DNA from: Bordetella genomosp. 4
GTDB taxonomy: Bacteria; Pseudomonadota; Gammaproteobacteria; Burkholderiales; Burkholderiaceae_B
DNA length: 64,000 bases
Direction: 5' to 3'
NCBI RefSeq assembly: GCF_002261185.1
Contig: NZ_NEVQ01000022.1
Location: 372,001-436,000 of the forward strand
Part shown: one piece after another, positions 26,757-37,539 of the stretch
Numbering within the stretch: the stretch's first letter is position 1
Layout: every line of letters starts with the position of its first letter
Program-made: the position numbers and the translations under genes
Notes under the pieces: generated by a model
The model's input: only the letters and a program-made list of their open reading frames with translations
Databases searched by the model: none
Told to the model about the DNA's origin: nothing

Positions 26757-27946
26757 GCAATCACTCCGCGAGCGCGCAATTCGGCGCGTTGTTCTTCGGT
26801 CATCCCGGCGTCGGCGAGTACGGTATCGGTATGTTCGCCCAGGGTGGGCGCACGATCATGAATGGCGCCAGGGTTATCCGACAGGATGGGGAAAACTGCA
26901 GGCATTTCGACGCGAATGCCGCTGGCGCCCTGTATTTCGGCAATGGCGTTGCGCGCGCGGTAATGCGGGTCGCGTGCAATGTCGGCAACCGAATAGATAC
27001 GGCCGCTGGGGACATCAGCCTCGCGCATGGCTTGCAGGACTTCGTCGATATCACGCTCCGCCGTCCAGGCGCTGATGGCGCCGTCGATTTCGTCTACGCG
27101 GGCGGCACGGCCATCGTTGTGAGCCAGACCAGGATCTTTGCCCAGATCATCGCGGCCGATGCGAGACATCAATCGGGTGTAGATGCCATCACCATTGCCG
27201 GCAATGAGCACGTAGCCGTCCTTGCAGCGATAGGCGTTCGAGGGCGCTATGCCTGGCAAGGACGCGCCGGATGGCTCGCGCACGGCACCAAAGGCGGTGT
27301 ATTCGGGAAGCAGGCTTTCGGTGAGGTTGAACAGGCTCTCGTAAAGCGCCGCGTCGATGACCTGGCCTTGTCCACCGCGCGCATCGCGTTGATAGAGAGC
27401 CAGCAGCACGCCCAGCGCGCCATGCAGACCGGCGATCGTGTCACCCAACGAAAGTCCACCGCGTACGGGCGCGCGGCCCGGCTCACCATTCAGATAACGC
27501 AGGCCGGCCATGGCCTCGCCGATCGCAGCAAAACCGGGCTCGCGGGCTTTGGGGCCGGTTTGGCCATAGCCGGACACGCGCAGCATGATCAGGCGTGGGT
27601 TCAGCGCGTGCAACTCCTCCCAGGACATACCCCATTTTTCCATGGTGCCGGGGCGGAAATTCTCTATCAACACGTCGGCCTGAGAGGCCAGCAGGCGAAT
27701 GATTTCCTGGCCTTCTTTCTGGCGCAAATCGACACAGACCGATTGCTTGTTGCGCGACTGAGCCTCCCACCAGACGGAGGTACCCTCGTGCAACAGCCGC
27801 CATTTACGTAGCGGATCGCCTAGGCCGGGCGGTTCGATCTTGACGACTTGTGCTCCGAAATCGGCCAAAGTTTTGGCGGCAAAAGGGCCTGCGATCAGTT
27901 GCCCCAGCTCCAGTACGCGTATGCCTGCCAGAATTTGCCCAGCCAT
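26753..27946 (-). CDS. Family III (CaiB/BaiF-type) CoA-transferase
   Basis: A 397-residue enzyme. The opening LAGIRVLELGQLIAGPFAAKTLADFGAQVVKIE and the ENFRPGTMEKWG segment are signatures of the family, and the active-site aspartate should lie in the RGGLSLGDTIAGLHGALG region (about 175). Such enzymes move CoA between acyl-CoA donors and carboxylic acids through an aspartyl-CoA intermediate. The ATG at 27946 starts the conserved domain. It is the first gene of a two-gene operon with the HMGL-family lyase, and together they probably activate and cleave a branched dicarboxylic or hydroxy acid. Confidence 0.9.
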   Translation of the reverse strand: MAGQILAGIRVLELGQLIAGPFAAKTLADFGAQVVKIEPPGLGDPLRKWRLLHEGTSVWWEAQSRNKQSVCVDLRQKEGQEIIRLLASQADVLIENFRPGTMEKWGMSWEELHALNPRLIMLRVSGYGQTGPKAREPGFAAIGEAMAGLRYLNGEPGRAPVRGGLSLGDTIAGLHGALGVLLALYQRDARGGQGQVIDAALYESLFNLTESLLPEYTAFGAVREPSGASLPGIAPSNAYRCKDGYVLIAGNGDGIYTRLMSRIGRDDLGKDPGLAHNDGRAARVDEIDGAISAWTAERDIDEVLQAMREADVPSGRIYSVADIARDPHYRARNAIAEIQGASGIRVEMPAVFPILSDNPGAIHDRAPTLGEHTDTVLADAGMTEEQRAELRARGVIA

Positions 27947-28141
27947 GTGTGTTCCTATGAATGATAGATTGCAGCGGATGGGAGTGTGCGCGAAAGCGCG
28001 CATCGCGGGAATTGTTCTTATAAGAAATGGGGTTTCCCGAACGAGAAAGGCCCGACTGACGGACTGAGAAACCTGACGTAAAAACTAGGGAATGTACTAA
28101 CCTGAGAACTCGTGCAAAACAATCCGTCTATTACCCAGCTT

Positions 28142-28807
28142 ATGCCCTCGCCCGCTTTACCCATCCTCTATTCATTTCGCCGTTGCCCCTATGCGATGCG
28201 CGCACGATTGGCATTAGCCGCCAGTGGCCAGCGTTGCGAATTACGCGAAGTCGTCTTGCGCGCAAAACCCGCGGAACTGTTGGCGGCCTCGCCCAAAGGC
28301 ACTGTGCCGGTGTTGATGTTGCCGGATGGAAAAGTGATAGATCAGAGCTTGGACATCATGCGTTGGGCATTGACCCAACACGACCCCGAACATTGGCTGA
28401 CGCCAGATCGAGGCTCGATAGCGGATATGGAGTCCTTGATTCAACAGTGCGATGGCGCATTCAAGACTGATCTGGATCGTTATAAATATCCCGACCGTTA
28501 TGAGAACACCGATGCTCTTGCGCATCGCACCGCCGGGGCGAAATACTTGATGGAACTGGGCCGCCTCTTGCAAGAACAGGATTATCTGTTTGGCACACGC
28601 CGCAGCTTGGCCGACATGGCCATCGCGCCCTTCGTGCGCCAGTTTGCGCATGTCGATCAGACCTGGTTCGAGGCGCAACCCTGGCCTGCATTGACGCATT
28701 GGTTAGAGGCCTTTCTGGCGGACGCGCGGTTTCAGCAAGTCATGGAAAAATATGCACCGTGGGTGTCCGGCACAGAAGGCGTTCGCTTTCCACACGACAA
28801 TGACTAG
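28142..28807 (+). CDS. Glutathione S-transferase family protein
   Basis: A 221-residue cytosolic protein. The thioredoxin-like N-domain begins LPILYSFRRCPYAMRARLALAASG, where the RRCPYAMRAR segment holds the cysteine or tyrosine/serine-position nucleophile typical of omega-like or GrxB-like members. The GTVPVLMLPDGKVIDQSLDIMRW segment gives the cis-proline and the glutathione gamma-glutamyl contact. The C-domain is helical. A GTG at 28112 would give ten extra residues, but the ATG at 28142 fits the fold better. Divergent from the CoA-transferase operon. Confidence 0.85.
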   Translation: MPSPALPILYSFRRCPYAMRARLALAASGQRCELREVVLRAKPAELLAASPKGTVPVLMLPDGKVIDQSLDIMRWALTQHDPEHWLTPDRGSIADMESLIQQCDGAFKTDLDRYKYPDRYENTDALAHRTAGAKYLMELGRLLQEQDYLFGTRRSLADMAIAPFVRQFAHVDQTWFEAQPWPALTHWLEAFLADARFQQVMEKYAPWVSGTEGVRFPHDND

Positions 28808-28927
28808 CCGTCAACGTATGACACCGTGCTGACGAATTAATAGGCCTACTACGTACGCGACGCGGCCCATCAAACACCGCACGACCCGGATACATCGGAA
28901 ATACCAACGTATCCGCACCCCGCGTCC

Positions 28928-29836
28928 CTACACGTTCGAGCCCTCGTCACTGCGCAGGTGTGCCAACAACAATCGCGCCGCCACAGTCAGCGTATCCGCA
29001 TCGCGCACGCCCAACAGCAACCATCGGTGCGCCCACTCATCCGTCAACGGAATCAGGCGTATCGACATCGAGCGCGCATGCGGCTCTGCCGCAATACGCG
29101 GCAACACCCCCACGCCCCCCGTCGCCACGACCATTCGGCAAATCGCATCAAAACTGCGCACCTGAATCCGCAGCCGCATCGCCTTGCCCAAGCGCACACT
29201 TTCCTCGTTCAAGCGCGATGCCAACGACGTCGACGGCGGCAGGCTCACATACTCGTAATCCAGCGTCTGCGCGAATGCGATAGACGGTGAATTCGCCAGC
29301 GGATGACGCTGCGGCGCGATCAACACCAACTCATCCGGGCGGTACGGCACCGTCAACAACCCCTGTGCCGGCGTGCGATCCGCAAACACGCCGATATCCG
29401 CACGATTTTCCAACACCGCCGCCACGATGTCGGTGCTGTTCTGCTCTTCCAGATCGATCCGCACAGCCGGGTGCTCGTCCATGAACGACGCCAGGTCTTC
29501 TGGCAAAAACTGCGTCAGCGAAGACGTATTCGCAGCAATCCTCACCTGACCCTTCACCCCTTGGGCAAAATCAGACAAACTGCCCGCCATCTGCTCGACC
29601 TCTTGCAGCACCCGCTGCACATGCACCAGACAGGCCTGCCCCGCATCCGTCAGCTCCACCCCCGCCGTATTCCGATACAGCAGAGGCGTTCCTAAAGCCG
29701 CCTCCAGATCCGAAATCCGCTTGCTCGCCGCCCCCACCGCCAGATGCGACTGCCGTGCGCCCGCGGAAATACTGCCCGCCCGCGCAACAGCGGCGAACAA
29801 AGCCAGCGTAGTTAGGTCAAATCGAGCAACATTCAT
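28928..29836 (-). CDS. LysR-type transcriptional regulator
   Basis: A 302-residue regulator. The winged HTH at about residues 5-63 contains LALFAAVARAGSISAGARQSHLAVGAASKRISDLEAALGTPLLYR, and the effector-binding domain starts near residue 92 (GQVRIAANTSSLTQFLPEDL). LysR regulators act as tetramers on a nearby divergent gene and need a small co-inducer. The ATG at 29836 begins the HTH. It is convergent with the glutathione transferase and is divergent from trmB, which is unlikely to be its target, so the regulon is not evident from context. Confidence 0.88.
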   Translation of the reverse strand: MNVARFDLTTLALFAAVARAGSISAGARQSHLAVGAASKRISDLEAALGTPLLYRNTAGVELTDAGQACLVHVQRVLQEVEQMAGSLSDFAQGVKGQVRIAANTSSLTQFLPEDLASFMDEHPAVRIDLEEQNSTDIVAAVLENRADIGVFADRTPAQGLLTVPYRPDELVLIAPQRHPLANSPSIAFAQTLDYEYVSLPPSTSLASRLNEESVRLGKAMRLRIQVRSFDAICRMVVATGGVGVLPRIAAEPHARSMSIRLIPLTDEWAHRWLLLGVRDADTLTVAARLLLAHLRSDEGSNV

Positions 29837-29979
29837 AGCCGGAATGCTACCCCATAGCCATGGTCCACCTCGCGCCGCAACGGTCCTGACCAGCCCCGCT
29901 GGCCCGATTGAACCTGACCGGCGTCCTGAAGAGCGACTGCACCCGGGCAATTCCCCCCGGGCCTACTACAATCCCCCCT

Positions 29980-31688
<1,709 letters not shown>

Positions 31689-31697
31689 GGAGCCATC

Positions 31698-31898
31698 ATG
31701 CACATCACGCTCAACGGTGCCGCACGCGAATTCCCGCTGGACACCACGGTTATCGAACTGCTCCAGACCCTGGGCTACGCAGGCAAACGCGTGGCGGTCG
31801 AACGCAATGGGGAAATCGTCCCCAAGAGCCAACACGAAGCCACCATCCTGAAAGACGGCGACCAAGTCGAAATCGTCGTAGCCGTCGGCGGCGGTTGA
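31698..31898 (+). CDS. thiS: Sulfur carrier protein ThiS
   Basis: A 66-residue ubiquitin-fold protein ending in the GG(G) tail (VEIVVAVGGG) that is adenylated and thiocarboxylated by ThiF/ThiS partners and donates sulfur to the thiazole of thiamine. The MHITLNGAAREFPLDTTVIELL opening is typical. A good AAGGAG ribosome site lies in the 9-bp gap after pip. The usual partner thiG (thiazole synthase) does not follow; a methyltransferase gene does instead. Confidence 0.9.
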   Translation: MHITLNGAAREFPLDTTVIELLQTLGYAGKRVAVERNGEIVPKSQHEATILKDGDQVEIVVAVGGG

Positions 31899-32119
31899 AT
31901 CGCGGGCGCACCGGCCTGGGGCGGATAAGCGTGACCAAGCGTGTCACCCTCCACGATACTGGACACAGAATGTGAAAATTATCAACGGTGAGCTACCCAA
32001 TCGAAGTTAGTGCTTGCGCAAGGCCCGCCACGTAGTACGCTGGCGCCTGTGTTTGATGTTGGCTAGCGAGAAACATGTCTTTTGCATTGGGCAAGCCAAC
32101 TCTGCTCACAGGAGTTCAT

Positions 32120-32842
32120 ATGCTGCTCAAGTTCCTGACCGGAGACGAATCCGGTCTGCCCGTAGGCTCGCGGCTGTTTCGTATCGCAGGGGTTGCAGGC
32201 CGCGCCACCGGGCATGTTGCGGGTCGCATCAGCCGCCATTCCTGGGTGGCTGAGCGCATACGGTTTCTACGCGCCTGGCGCGCCAATCCCAAAGGCATCG
32301 GCGCTATCTGGCCCTCCAGTGCCCGCCTGGCCGCGGCGATGACGCGCGATATCACGCCCAGTTCGGGCCCATGCCTCGAACTGGGCGCAGGAACCGGGTC
32401 CTTTACCCGTGCCCTGGTGGCGCGCGGCCTGACATCGGCGCAGCTGACCTTGGTGGAAATGGATCCGCAGTTCGCCCAGCAACTGCGGCACGATTTCCCC
32501 GACGCCTATGTTTATCAAGGCGATGCCGCGAAATTGGTCGGCGTGCCCTTGTTTGCCGACGGCTTGGCCGGCGTTGCCGTCTGTGGGCTGCCCTTATTGA
32601 ATATGCCGGTGAAACAGCAGATTGGCATATTGCGCAGCACATTTGCACAACTGCGCCCCGGGGGGTCAATGGTCCTGTTTACATATGGACCACGCTGCCC
32701 GGTCCGGCAACGTGTGCTCGATCGCCTCGGCCTGCGAGCACGGCGTGTCGACACCGTCATCGCCAATGTGCCGCCCGCCCATGTCTGGAAATTGACCCGC
32801 CGTACCGCGGCTGGCGCCCTGCACGCCCCCGTTGAGCAATAA
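32120..32842 (+). CDS. SAM-dependent methyltransferase, PmtA-like
   Basis: A 240-residue class I methyltransferase. SAM motif I is CLELGAGTGSFTRAL (about 92-106), followed by the acidic loop LTLVEMDPQFAQQL. The basic N-terminal stretch and the WPSSARLAAAMTRDI segment resemble phosphatidylethanolamine N-methyltransferases (PmtA) and rRNA dimethylase-like enzymes of this fold. The ATG at 32120 has a CAGGAG ribosome site; an upstream in-frame ATG at 32075 is weaker. It could act on membrane phospholipid, but the substrate is inferred from family resemblance only. Confidence 0.75.
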   Translation: MLLKFLTGDESGLPVGSRLFRIAGVAGRATGHVAGRISRHSWVAERIRFLRAWRANPKGIGAIWPSSARLAAAMTRDITPSSGPCLELGAGTGSFTRALVARGLTSAQLTLVEMDPQFAQQLRHDFPDAYVYQGDAAKLVGVPLFADGLAGVAVCGLPLLNMPVKQQIGILRSTFAQLRPGGSMVLFTYGPRCPVRQRVLDRLGLRARRVDTVIANVPPAHVWKLTRRTAAGALHAPVEQ

Positions 32843-32992
32843 TTAGTTACTTATTATCAGTACGAGAAGAGCACAGCCTTCACGGAATCGGCCCATAATG
32901 AGTTCCCAGCAGATGTCGTCAGCTAGCTAAATAACGTCATCTTCTGCCAACAAGCACTTAACGTTTCTTAACAGTCTAAAAGAGGAAACACT

Positions 32993-33439
32993 ATGGGTCT
33001 GCTCAGCTTTATTAAAGATGTCGGCGAAAAACTGTTTGGCGCCAGCGAAGCCCAGGCGGCATCGGTAGATGAACTGAAGAAGGAACTGGACAAGCACGGT
33101 CTGAGTGCCGATGGCCTGAACATTCAAGTCGATGGCGACAAAGTCACCGTGACCGGCGAAGCCGCCTCGACCGAAGAAGCCGAAAAAATCACGCTGGCGC
33201 TCGGCAACACCGTAGGCGTGGCCCAAGTGGACAACCAACTGACCGCCAAGCAAACTGCACCCGAAGCCCAGATGTACACCGTCAAAAAAGGCGACAACCT
33301 CTGGAAAATCGCCGAAGCTCACTACGGTGCCGGCAAGGGCGCCAAGCACACCGTGATTTTCGAGGCCAACAAGCCCATGCTGACGCATCCGGACAAGATC
33401 TATCCGGGCCAAGTGCTGCGCATCCCGCCGCTGAACTGA
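32993..33439 (+). CDS. kbp: BON-LysM protein, Kbp/YgaU-like
   Basis: A 148-residue protein with a BON domain (about 25-85, LNIQVDGDKVTVTGEAASTEEAEKI) and a C-terminal LysM domain (about 97-146, MYTVKKGDNLWKIAEAHYG...IYPGQVLRIP). The order and length match E. coli Kbp (YgaU), a cytosolic K+-binding protein. No signal peptide is present, in line with that assignment. AGAGGAAACACT before the ATG is a good ribosome site. A strong intrinsic terminator at 33522-33550 ends the unit. Confidence 0.88.
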   Translation: MGLLSFIKDVGEKLFGASEAQAASVDELKKELDKHGLSADGLNIQVDGDKVTVTGEAASTEEAEKITLALGNTVGVAQVDNQLTAKQTAPEAQMYTVKKGDNLWKIAEAHYGAGKGAKHTVIFEANKPMLTHPDKIYPGQVLRIPPLN

Positions 33440-33521
33440 ACACCACAGCACAAACCGGCAAGCCCCGCAGCATTTGCCGGTTTGCACCAGCGCGAACAAT
33501 CCCCGTTCGCACTGGTTGACT

Positions 33522-33550
33522 CGGCCAGGCTCCTGCCTGGCCGTTTTTTT
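33522..33550 (+). terminator. Rho-independent terminator of the Kbp-like gene
   Basis: A perfect 9-bp GC-rich stem (CGGCCAGGC / GCCTGGCCG, loop TCCT) is followed by seven T residues on the plus strand. It lies 82 bp after the stop of the 32993-33439 gene and just before the convergent end of ffh. Confidence 0.9.
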
Positions 33551-33567
33551 GCCGCCGGCGGGTTGCT

Positions 33568-34977
33568 TTATCTCATTCCGCCAAAGCGTCCCAAGCCTTT
33601 CAGGCCACCCATGGCGCGCATCATCTTGGCCATGCCGCCTTTCTTCATTTGCTTCATCATGCCCTGCATCTGCTCGAACTGGGACAGCAGGCGATTGACC
33701 TCTTGCACCGGGACACCGGAGCCCGCTGCAATACGGCGTTTACGCGAGGCCTTGATCAATTCGGGCTTGGCGCGTTCGGCAGCCGTCATCGAGTTCAGGA
33801 TGCCTTCGGTACGGCGCAACTGCTTTTCCGCCTGTCCTCCCTGCAACTGACCCGCGGCCTGTTGAAACTGCGAAGGCAGTTTTTCCAGCAGCGAACCCAT
33901 ATCGCCCAGTTTTTTCACCTGGCCCAATTGCTCGCGAAAATCGTTCAGATCGAACTTGTTGCCCGATTTGAGTTTCGTCGCCAGCTTTTGCGCCTCGGCG
34001 ATATCGATGTTCTTTTGTGCCTGCTCGACCAGCGACACGATATCGCCCATGCCCAGCACGCGCTGCGCCATACGGTCGGGGTGGAAGGGCTCCAGTCCAT
34101 CCAGTTTTTCCGAGACACCGACGAATTTCAGGGGCTTGCCGGTCACATGGCGCACGGACAGCGCTGCACCGCCCCGTGCGTCACCGTCCAGCTTGGTCAG
34201 CACCACACCCGTCAAAGGCAGTGCCTCGGCAAAGGCCTTGGCCGTATTGACCGCATCCTGCCCCTGCATCGCGTCAACCACGAACAGGGTTTCGACAGGC
34301 TTGACCAGATCGTACAGTGCGCGGATCTCGCGCATCATGGCTTCGTCAATACCCAGGCGGCCGGCCGTATCCAGAATCAGCACATCGTAGTGATGACGGC
34401 GGGCGTGATCGACGGCATTACGGGCGATGTCTTCGGGTTTCTGGCTGGGATCCGAGGGCAGGAAATCGATACCCGCCTGGGCCGCGACGGCCTTCAACTG
34501 GTCGATAGCGGCCGGGCGATAAACGTCGGCGCTGACCGTCAGGACCTTTTTCTTGCCGGTATTGCGGCCATTCTGGGTGTGATTGCCCTCGGCCAGCCAG
34601 CGGCCGAGCTTGCCGGTGGTGGTGGTTTTACCCGCCCCCTGCAGGCCGGCCATCAGGATGATGGCGGGGGGCTGCACGGCCAGCGACAGCTCGCCGGCGC
34701 CCGCGCCCAGGTCGCCGCCCATCAGGGCTGTCAGCTCTTTGCTGACCACGCCCACCAGGGCTTGGCCAGGGCTCAGGCTGCCGACGACTTCTTCGCCCAG
34801 GGCTTTTTCTTTGACGCGTGCGACGAAATCGCGCACGACAGGCAGGGCCACGTCAGCCTCGAGCAGGGCCATGCGCACTTCGCGCAGCATTTCCTGCGTG
34901 TTGGCCTCGGTCAGGCGGGCTTCGCCGCGCAGCGTCTTGACGACGCGCGACAAACGTTGAGTCAGGTTATCGAGCAT
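33568..34977 (-). CDS. ffh: Signal recognition particle protein Ffh
   Basis: A 469-residue SRP GTPase that, with 4.5S RNA, binds signal sequences of nascent inner-membrane proteins and docks them at FtsY. The N-domain (1-85) is followed by the G-domain with GLQGAGKTTTTGKL (G1), the DVYRPAAIDQL insertion and DTAGR (G3). The C-terminal M-domain is rich in methionine (MQGMMKQMKKGGMAKMMRAM). The length is normal and the gene is single. It is divergent from the ypjD gene. Confidence 0.96.
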   Translation of the reverse strand: MLDNLTQRLSRVVKTLRGEARLTEANTQEMLREVRMALLEADVALPVVRDFVARVKEKALGEEVVGSLSPGQALVGVVSKELTALMGGDLGAGAGELSLAVQPPAIILMAGLQGAGKTTTTGKLGRWLAEGNHTQNGRNTGKKKVLTVSADVYRPAAIDQLKAVAAQAGIDFLPSDPSQKPEDIARNAVDHARRHHYDVLILDTAGRLGIDEAMMREIRALYDLVKPVETLFVVDAMQGQDAVNTAKAFAEALPLTGVVLTKLDGDARGGAALSVRHVTGKPLKFVGVSEKLDGLEPFHPDRMAQRVLGMGDIVSLVEQAQKNIDIAEAQKLATKLKSGNKFDLNDFREQLGQVKKLGDMGSLLEKLPSQFQQAAGQLQGGQAEKQLRRTEGILNSMTAAERAKPELIKASRKRRIAAGSGVPVQEVNRLLSQFEQMQGMMKQMKKGGMAKMMRAMGGLKGLGRFGGMR

Positions 34978-35086
34978 GAGAGGCGTTTCCGCTTACACTA
35001 GTTGATTGAACGGTGGCCCGGGCAGCAGGGTTTTTATCCCTGCCAGCGACTAGCGCCTGAGAGGCCCCATCCAGACAACGGTTTTT

Positions 35087-35929
35087 ATGTCATTAGGCAT
35101 TGTATTTCACGCAGCGGCCGCCCTGGCCTACGCCGTGCTCGGTGGGGCCCTCTGGTGGCGCCTGAAAGGTGCAGGCAGCGTCGAAAAAGCGGGCAAAGTC
35201 GCCCGCGCGAGCCTGCTGGGCGCCCTGATCCTGCACGGCATCGGCCTGTATCAATCCATGTTGGGCGACTCACACCTGTTCATAGGATGGGCACTCGCTC
35301 TGTCCGCCGCGGTCTGGCTGGGCATGGTGGTGTTCTGGCTGGAAAGCCTGCTGGTCCATATTGACGGGCTGCAACTGCTGCTATTGCCGGCCGCCACGGT
35401 GATTTGCGCCCTGGCGGCGCTGTTTCCCCAGGGGCAGCTCGTCCCCCATGCCGAAGACAGCTCCCTGCGCGTGCATCTGCTCATTGCCCTGGCCGCCTAT
35501 GCCCTGATCACGGTGGCGGCCCTGCATGCCCTGCTGATGGCCCTGCTCGACCGCCACCTGCACCGTCCGCTCGAAGCCCCCGCGGAACGCAGCCTCATCG
35601 GCCGTGTCCTCGATGCCCAAGCGCCGTTGCTGGTCCAGGAACGGCTGTTGTTTCGTGTCATCTGGATCGGCTTCGCCGTCCTCACCGCCGCCGTAGTCAC
35701 CGGCTCCATCGCCTCGATGGACCTGACGGGCAAGGTCCTGCCCTTTGACCACAAAACGGTTTTCACACTCCTGTCATGGTTGACCTTTGGAGTATTACTG
35801 CTGGGCCGTCACATTCGTGGCTGGCGCGGCCGTGTCGCATTGCGCTGGACACTGACCGGATTCGCCTTTCTAATCCTGGCCTACACCGGCAGCCGGTTTG
35901 TGTTGGAAGTCATTCTTCATCGGAGTTGA
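35087..35929 (+). CDS. ypjD: Inner-membrane CcsA/YpjD family protein
   Basis: A 280-residue polytopic membrane protein with about eight hydrophobic spans, belonging to the CcsA/HemX-like cytochrome c assembly family (YpjD group). The family is thought to handle haem or thiol chemistry at the inner membrane. Histidines in the transmembrane region (FHAAAALAYAVLGG, LILHGIGLY) could bind haem. It is divergent from ffh, an arrangement found in many proteobacteria. The downstream PP0621-type gene starts one base after its stop codon. Confidence 0.82.
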   Translation: MSLGIVFHAAAALAYAVLGGALWWRLKGAGSVEKAGKVARASLLGALILHGIGLYQSMLGDSHLFIGWALALSAAVWLGMVVFWLESLLVHIDGLQLLLLPAATVICALAALFPQGQLVPHAEDSSLRVHLLIALAAYALITVAALHALLMALLDRHLHRPLEAPAERSLIGRVLDAQAPLLVQERLLFRVIWIGFAVLTAAVVTGSIASMDLTGKVLPFDHKTVFTLLSWLTFGVLLLGRHIRGWRGRVALRWTLTGFAFLILAYTGSRFVLEVILHRS

Positions 35930-35930
35930 A

Positions 35931-36191
35931 GTGGGCAAGTTGTTAATCTGGGTCGTCATCATCCTGGCGGTCATGGTGGTGATGCGTATCGTGTCGGCCC
36001 GCAATAGCGCCAAGCGCAGCGCCGCCGCCAAAGCGCCCCCAAGCGCCCCTGCCCGCCAGCCCGGTAGCGGCCCCGTCGAATCCATGGTGCGCTGTGCGCA
36101 CTGCGGCGTGCATCTGCCGCGCTCAGAGGCGCTGCTGATCGCAGGCAATACCTGGTGCAGCAACGAGCACGCACGATTGGGCGAGCGTTGA
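35931..36191 (+). CDS. Small PP0621-family protein with C-terminal zinc-finger-like motif
   Basis: An 86-residue protein with a GTG start at 35931, chosen because the longer frame lies wholly inside ypjD. A single N-terminal transmembrane helix (about 4-22, LLIWVVIILAVMVVMRIV) and an Ala/Pro-rich linker lead to MVRCAHCGVHLPRSEALL...WCSNEH, whose two CxxC/C..H parts look like a zinc-binding site (Cys-Ala-His-Cys, Trp-Cys). It is conserved next to ypjD in many beta- and gammaproteobacteria. Function unknown. Confidence 0.8.
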   Translation: MGKLLIWVVIILAVMVVMRIVSARNSAKRSAAAKAPPSAPARQPGSGPVESMVRCAHCGVHLPRSEALLIAGNTWCSNEHARLGER

Positions 36192-36284
36192 CCTGATCAC
36201 ACATGCCGTAACGCAGCGTCCAGTTGATGCATCAAGCAAGGCAGGCATAATGAGGCTTACAGTTACCATTAACGAGCCGCATCT

Positions 36285-36866
36285 ATGTCTTTACAGCTTG
36301 ATCGACACGGGTGGCTGAGGCCTGCTCCTGCTGTGCGCCTGCTACCCTCGCCCAACCATGACGCGCGCCCTGCCGGGTCCACGGTTTCCTTACTGGTCAT
36401 CCACAACATCAGCCTGCCACCGAACCAATTTGGCGGCCCGCACGTCGCCGATTTGTTTCTGAACCGCCTGGACTACGCAGCCCACCCTTGGCTCGAACGA
36501 CTGCGCGGCCTGCGAGTATCTGCGCATTTTTTCATCAGGCGTGACGGCCAGATCGTACAATTCGTATCGACCGACAAGCGGGCTTGGCACGCTGGCGTTT
36601 CTCGCTTTGAAAACCGCGAACGCTGCAATGATTTTTCCCTGGGTATCGAACTCGAGGGCACGGACATCCTGCCCTACACTGATGCCCAGTACACCAGCCT
36701 GGCCAAACTGACCCGCGTGTTGCGCGCCCGCTATCCGCTGCGCGCGGCGTGGGGCCACGAACACATTGCCCCGGGGCGCAAGACCGACCCCGGGCCCGCA
36801 TTCAAGTGGTCGCGCTTTGGTCGTATGACTGGCTTTGCGCGGCGCCAACTTGCGCCGCAAACCTAA
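36285..36866 (+). CDS. ampD: 1,6-anhydro-N-acetylmuramyl-L-alanine amidase AmpD
   Basis: A 193-residue cytosolic zinc amidase (amidase_2) that cleaves the lactyl-L-Ala bond of recycled anhydro-muropeptides and so limits beta-lactamase induction. The zinc ligands are in LVIHNISLP (His about 46), AWGHEHIAPGRKTDPGP (His and the terminal Asp), and the NDFSLGIELEGTD segment is conserved. The length is typical. It is probably in an operon with the glutathione transferase, which begins 9 bp after its stop. Confidence 0.94.
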   Translation: MSLQLDRHGWLRPAPAVRLLPSPNHDARPAGSTVSLLVIHNISLPPNQFGGPHVADLFLNRLDYAAHPWLERLRGLRVSAHFFIRRDGQIVQFVSTDKRAWHAGVSRFENRERCNDFSLGIELEGTDILPYTDAQYTSLAKLTRVLRARYPLRAAWGHEHIAPGRKTDPGPAFKWSRFGRMTGFARRQLAPQT

Positions 36867-36875
36867 GGAACCATC

Positions 36876-37496
36876 ATGTTGAAAATCTGGGGACGTTCGA
36901 GCTCGGTCAATGTACAAAAAGTCATGTGGACCGTGCGCGAACTCGCGCTGCCGCACACCACGGAACAAGTCGGCGGCAAATTCGGTGGCCTGGACACGCC
37001 CGAATACGGCGCCATGAACCCCAACCGCAAAGTCCCCGTCATCGACGACGGCGGCCTGATCCTGTGGGAATCCAACGCCATCGTCCGCTATCTGGCGGCA
37101 CGCTACAGCGAAGGCACCCTCTGGCCCACCGACGTCGCCGTACGCGCCCAGGCCGACCGCTGGATGGACTGGACCGCCACCGAATGGCAACCCGCCATGG
37201 GCCCCGCATTTCTAGGCCTGATCCGCACCCCGGAAGACAAACGCGACCATGCCGTCATCGAAGCATCAACGCGTAAAACCAACGACCTGGGCCTGATCCT
37301 GGAAAACGCCCTGCAGCAAAAGGAATACATCATCGGCAGCCATCTCACCATGGCCGACATCGTCCTGGGCTGCGTCGCTCACCGCTGGCTGGCAATGCCC
37401 ATCGAGCGCCCCGCGACGCCCGCACTGAACGTCTGGTACCGGCGCCTGATGATGCGCCCGGCGACCCAAGGCGTGCTGACGCTGCCGCTGTCGTAA
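36876..37496 (+). CDS. Glutathione S-transferase
   Basis: A 206-residue cytosolic GST. The N-domain begins MLKIWGRSSSVNVQKVMWTVREL with the probable active-site serine in GRSSSVN, and cis-proline in NRKVPVIDDGGLILWESNAIVRYL. The C-domain carries the family pattern LTMADIVLGCVAHRW. It is closest in style to the beta/theta-like GSTs. It sits 9 bp after ampD with an AAGGAACC ribosome site and is followed by a large palindrome. Confidence 0.9.
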   Translation: MLKIWGRSSSVNVQKVMWTVRELALPHTTEQVGGKFGGLDTPEYGAMNPNRKVPVIDDGGLILWESNAIVRYLAARYSEGTLWPTDVAVRAQADRWMDWTATEWQPAMGPAFLGLIRTPEDKRDHAVIEASTRKTNDLGLILENALQQKEYIIGSHLTMADIVLGCVAHRWLAMPIERPATPALNVWYRRLMMRPATQGVLTLPLS

Positions 37497-37539
37497 CCCG
37501 CCCCCCCGTCAGCACTGCCTCGGCATGCCACTACTACGA

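Noticed and set aside
33649..35001. Long open frame opposite ffh
   Set aside because: Antisense shadow of ffh; composition effect only.
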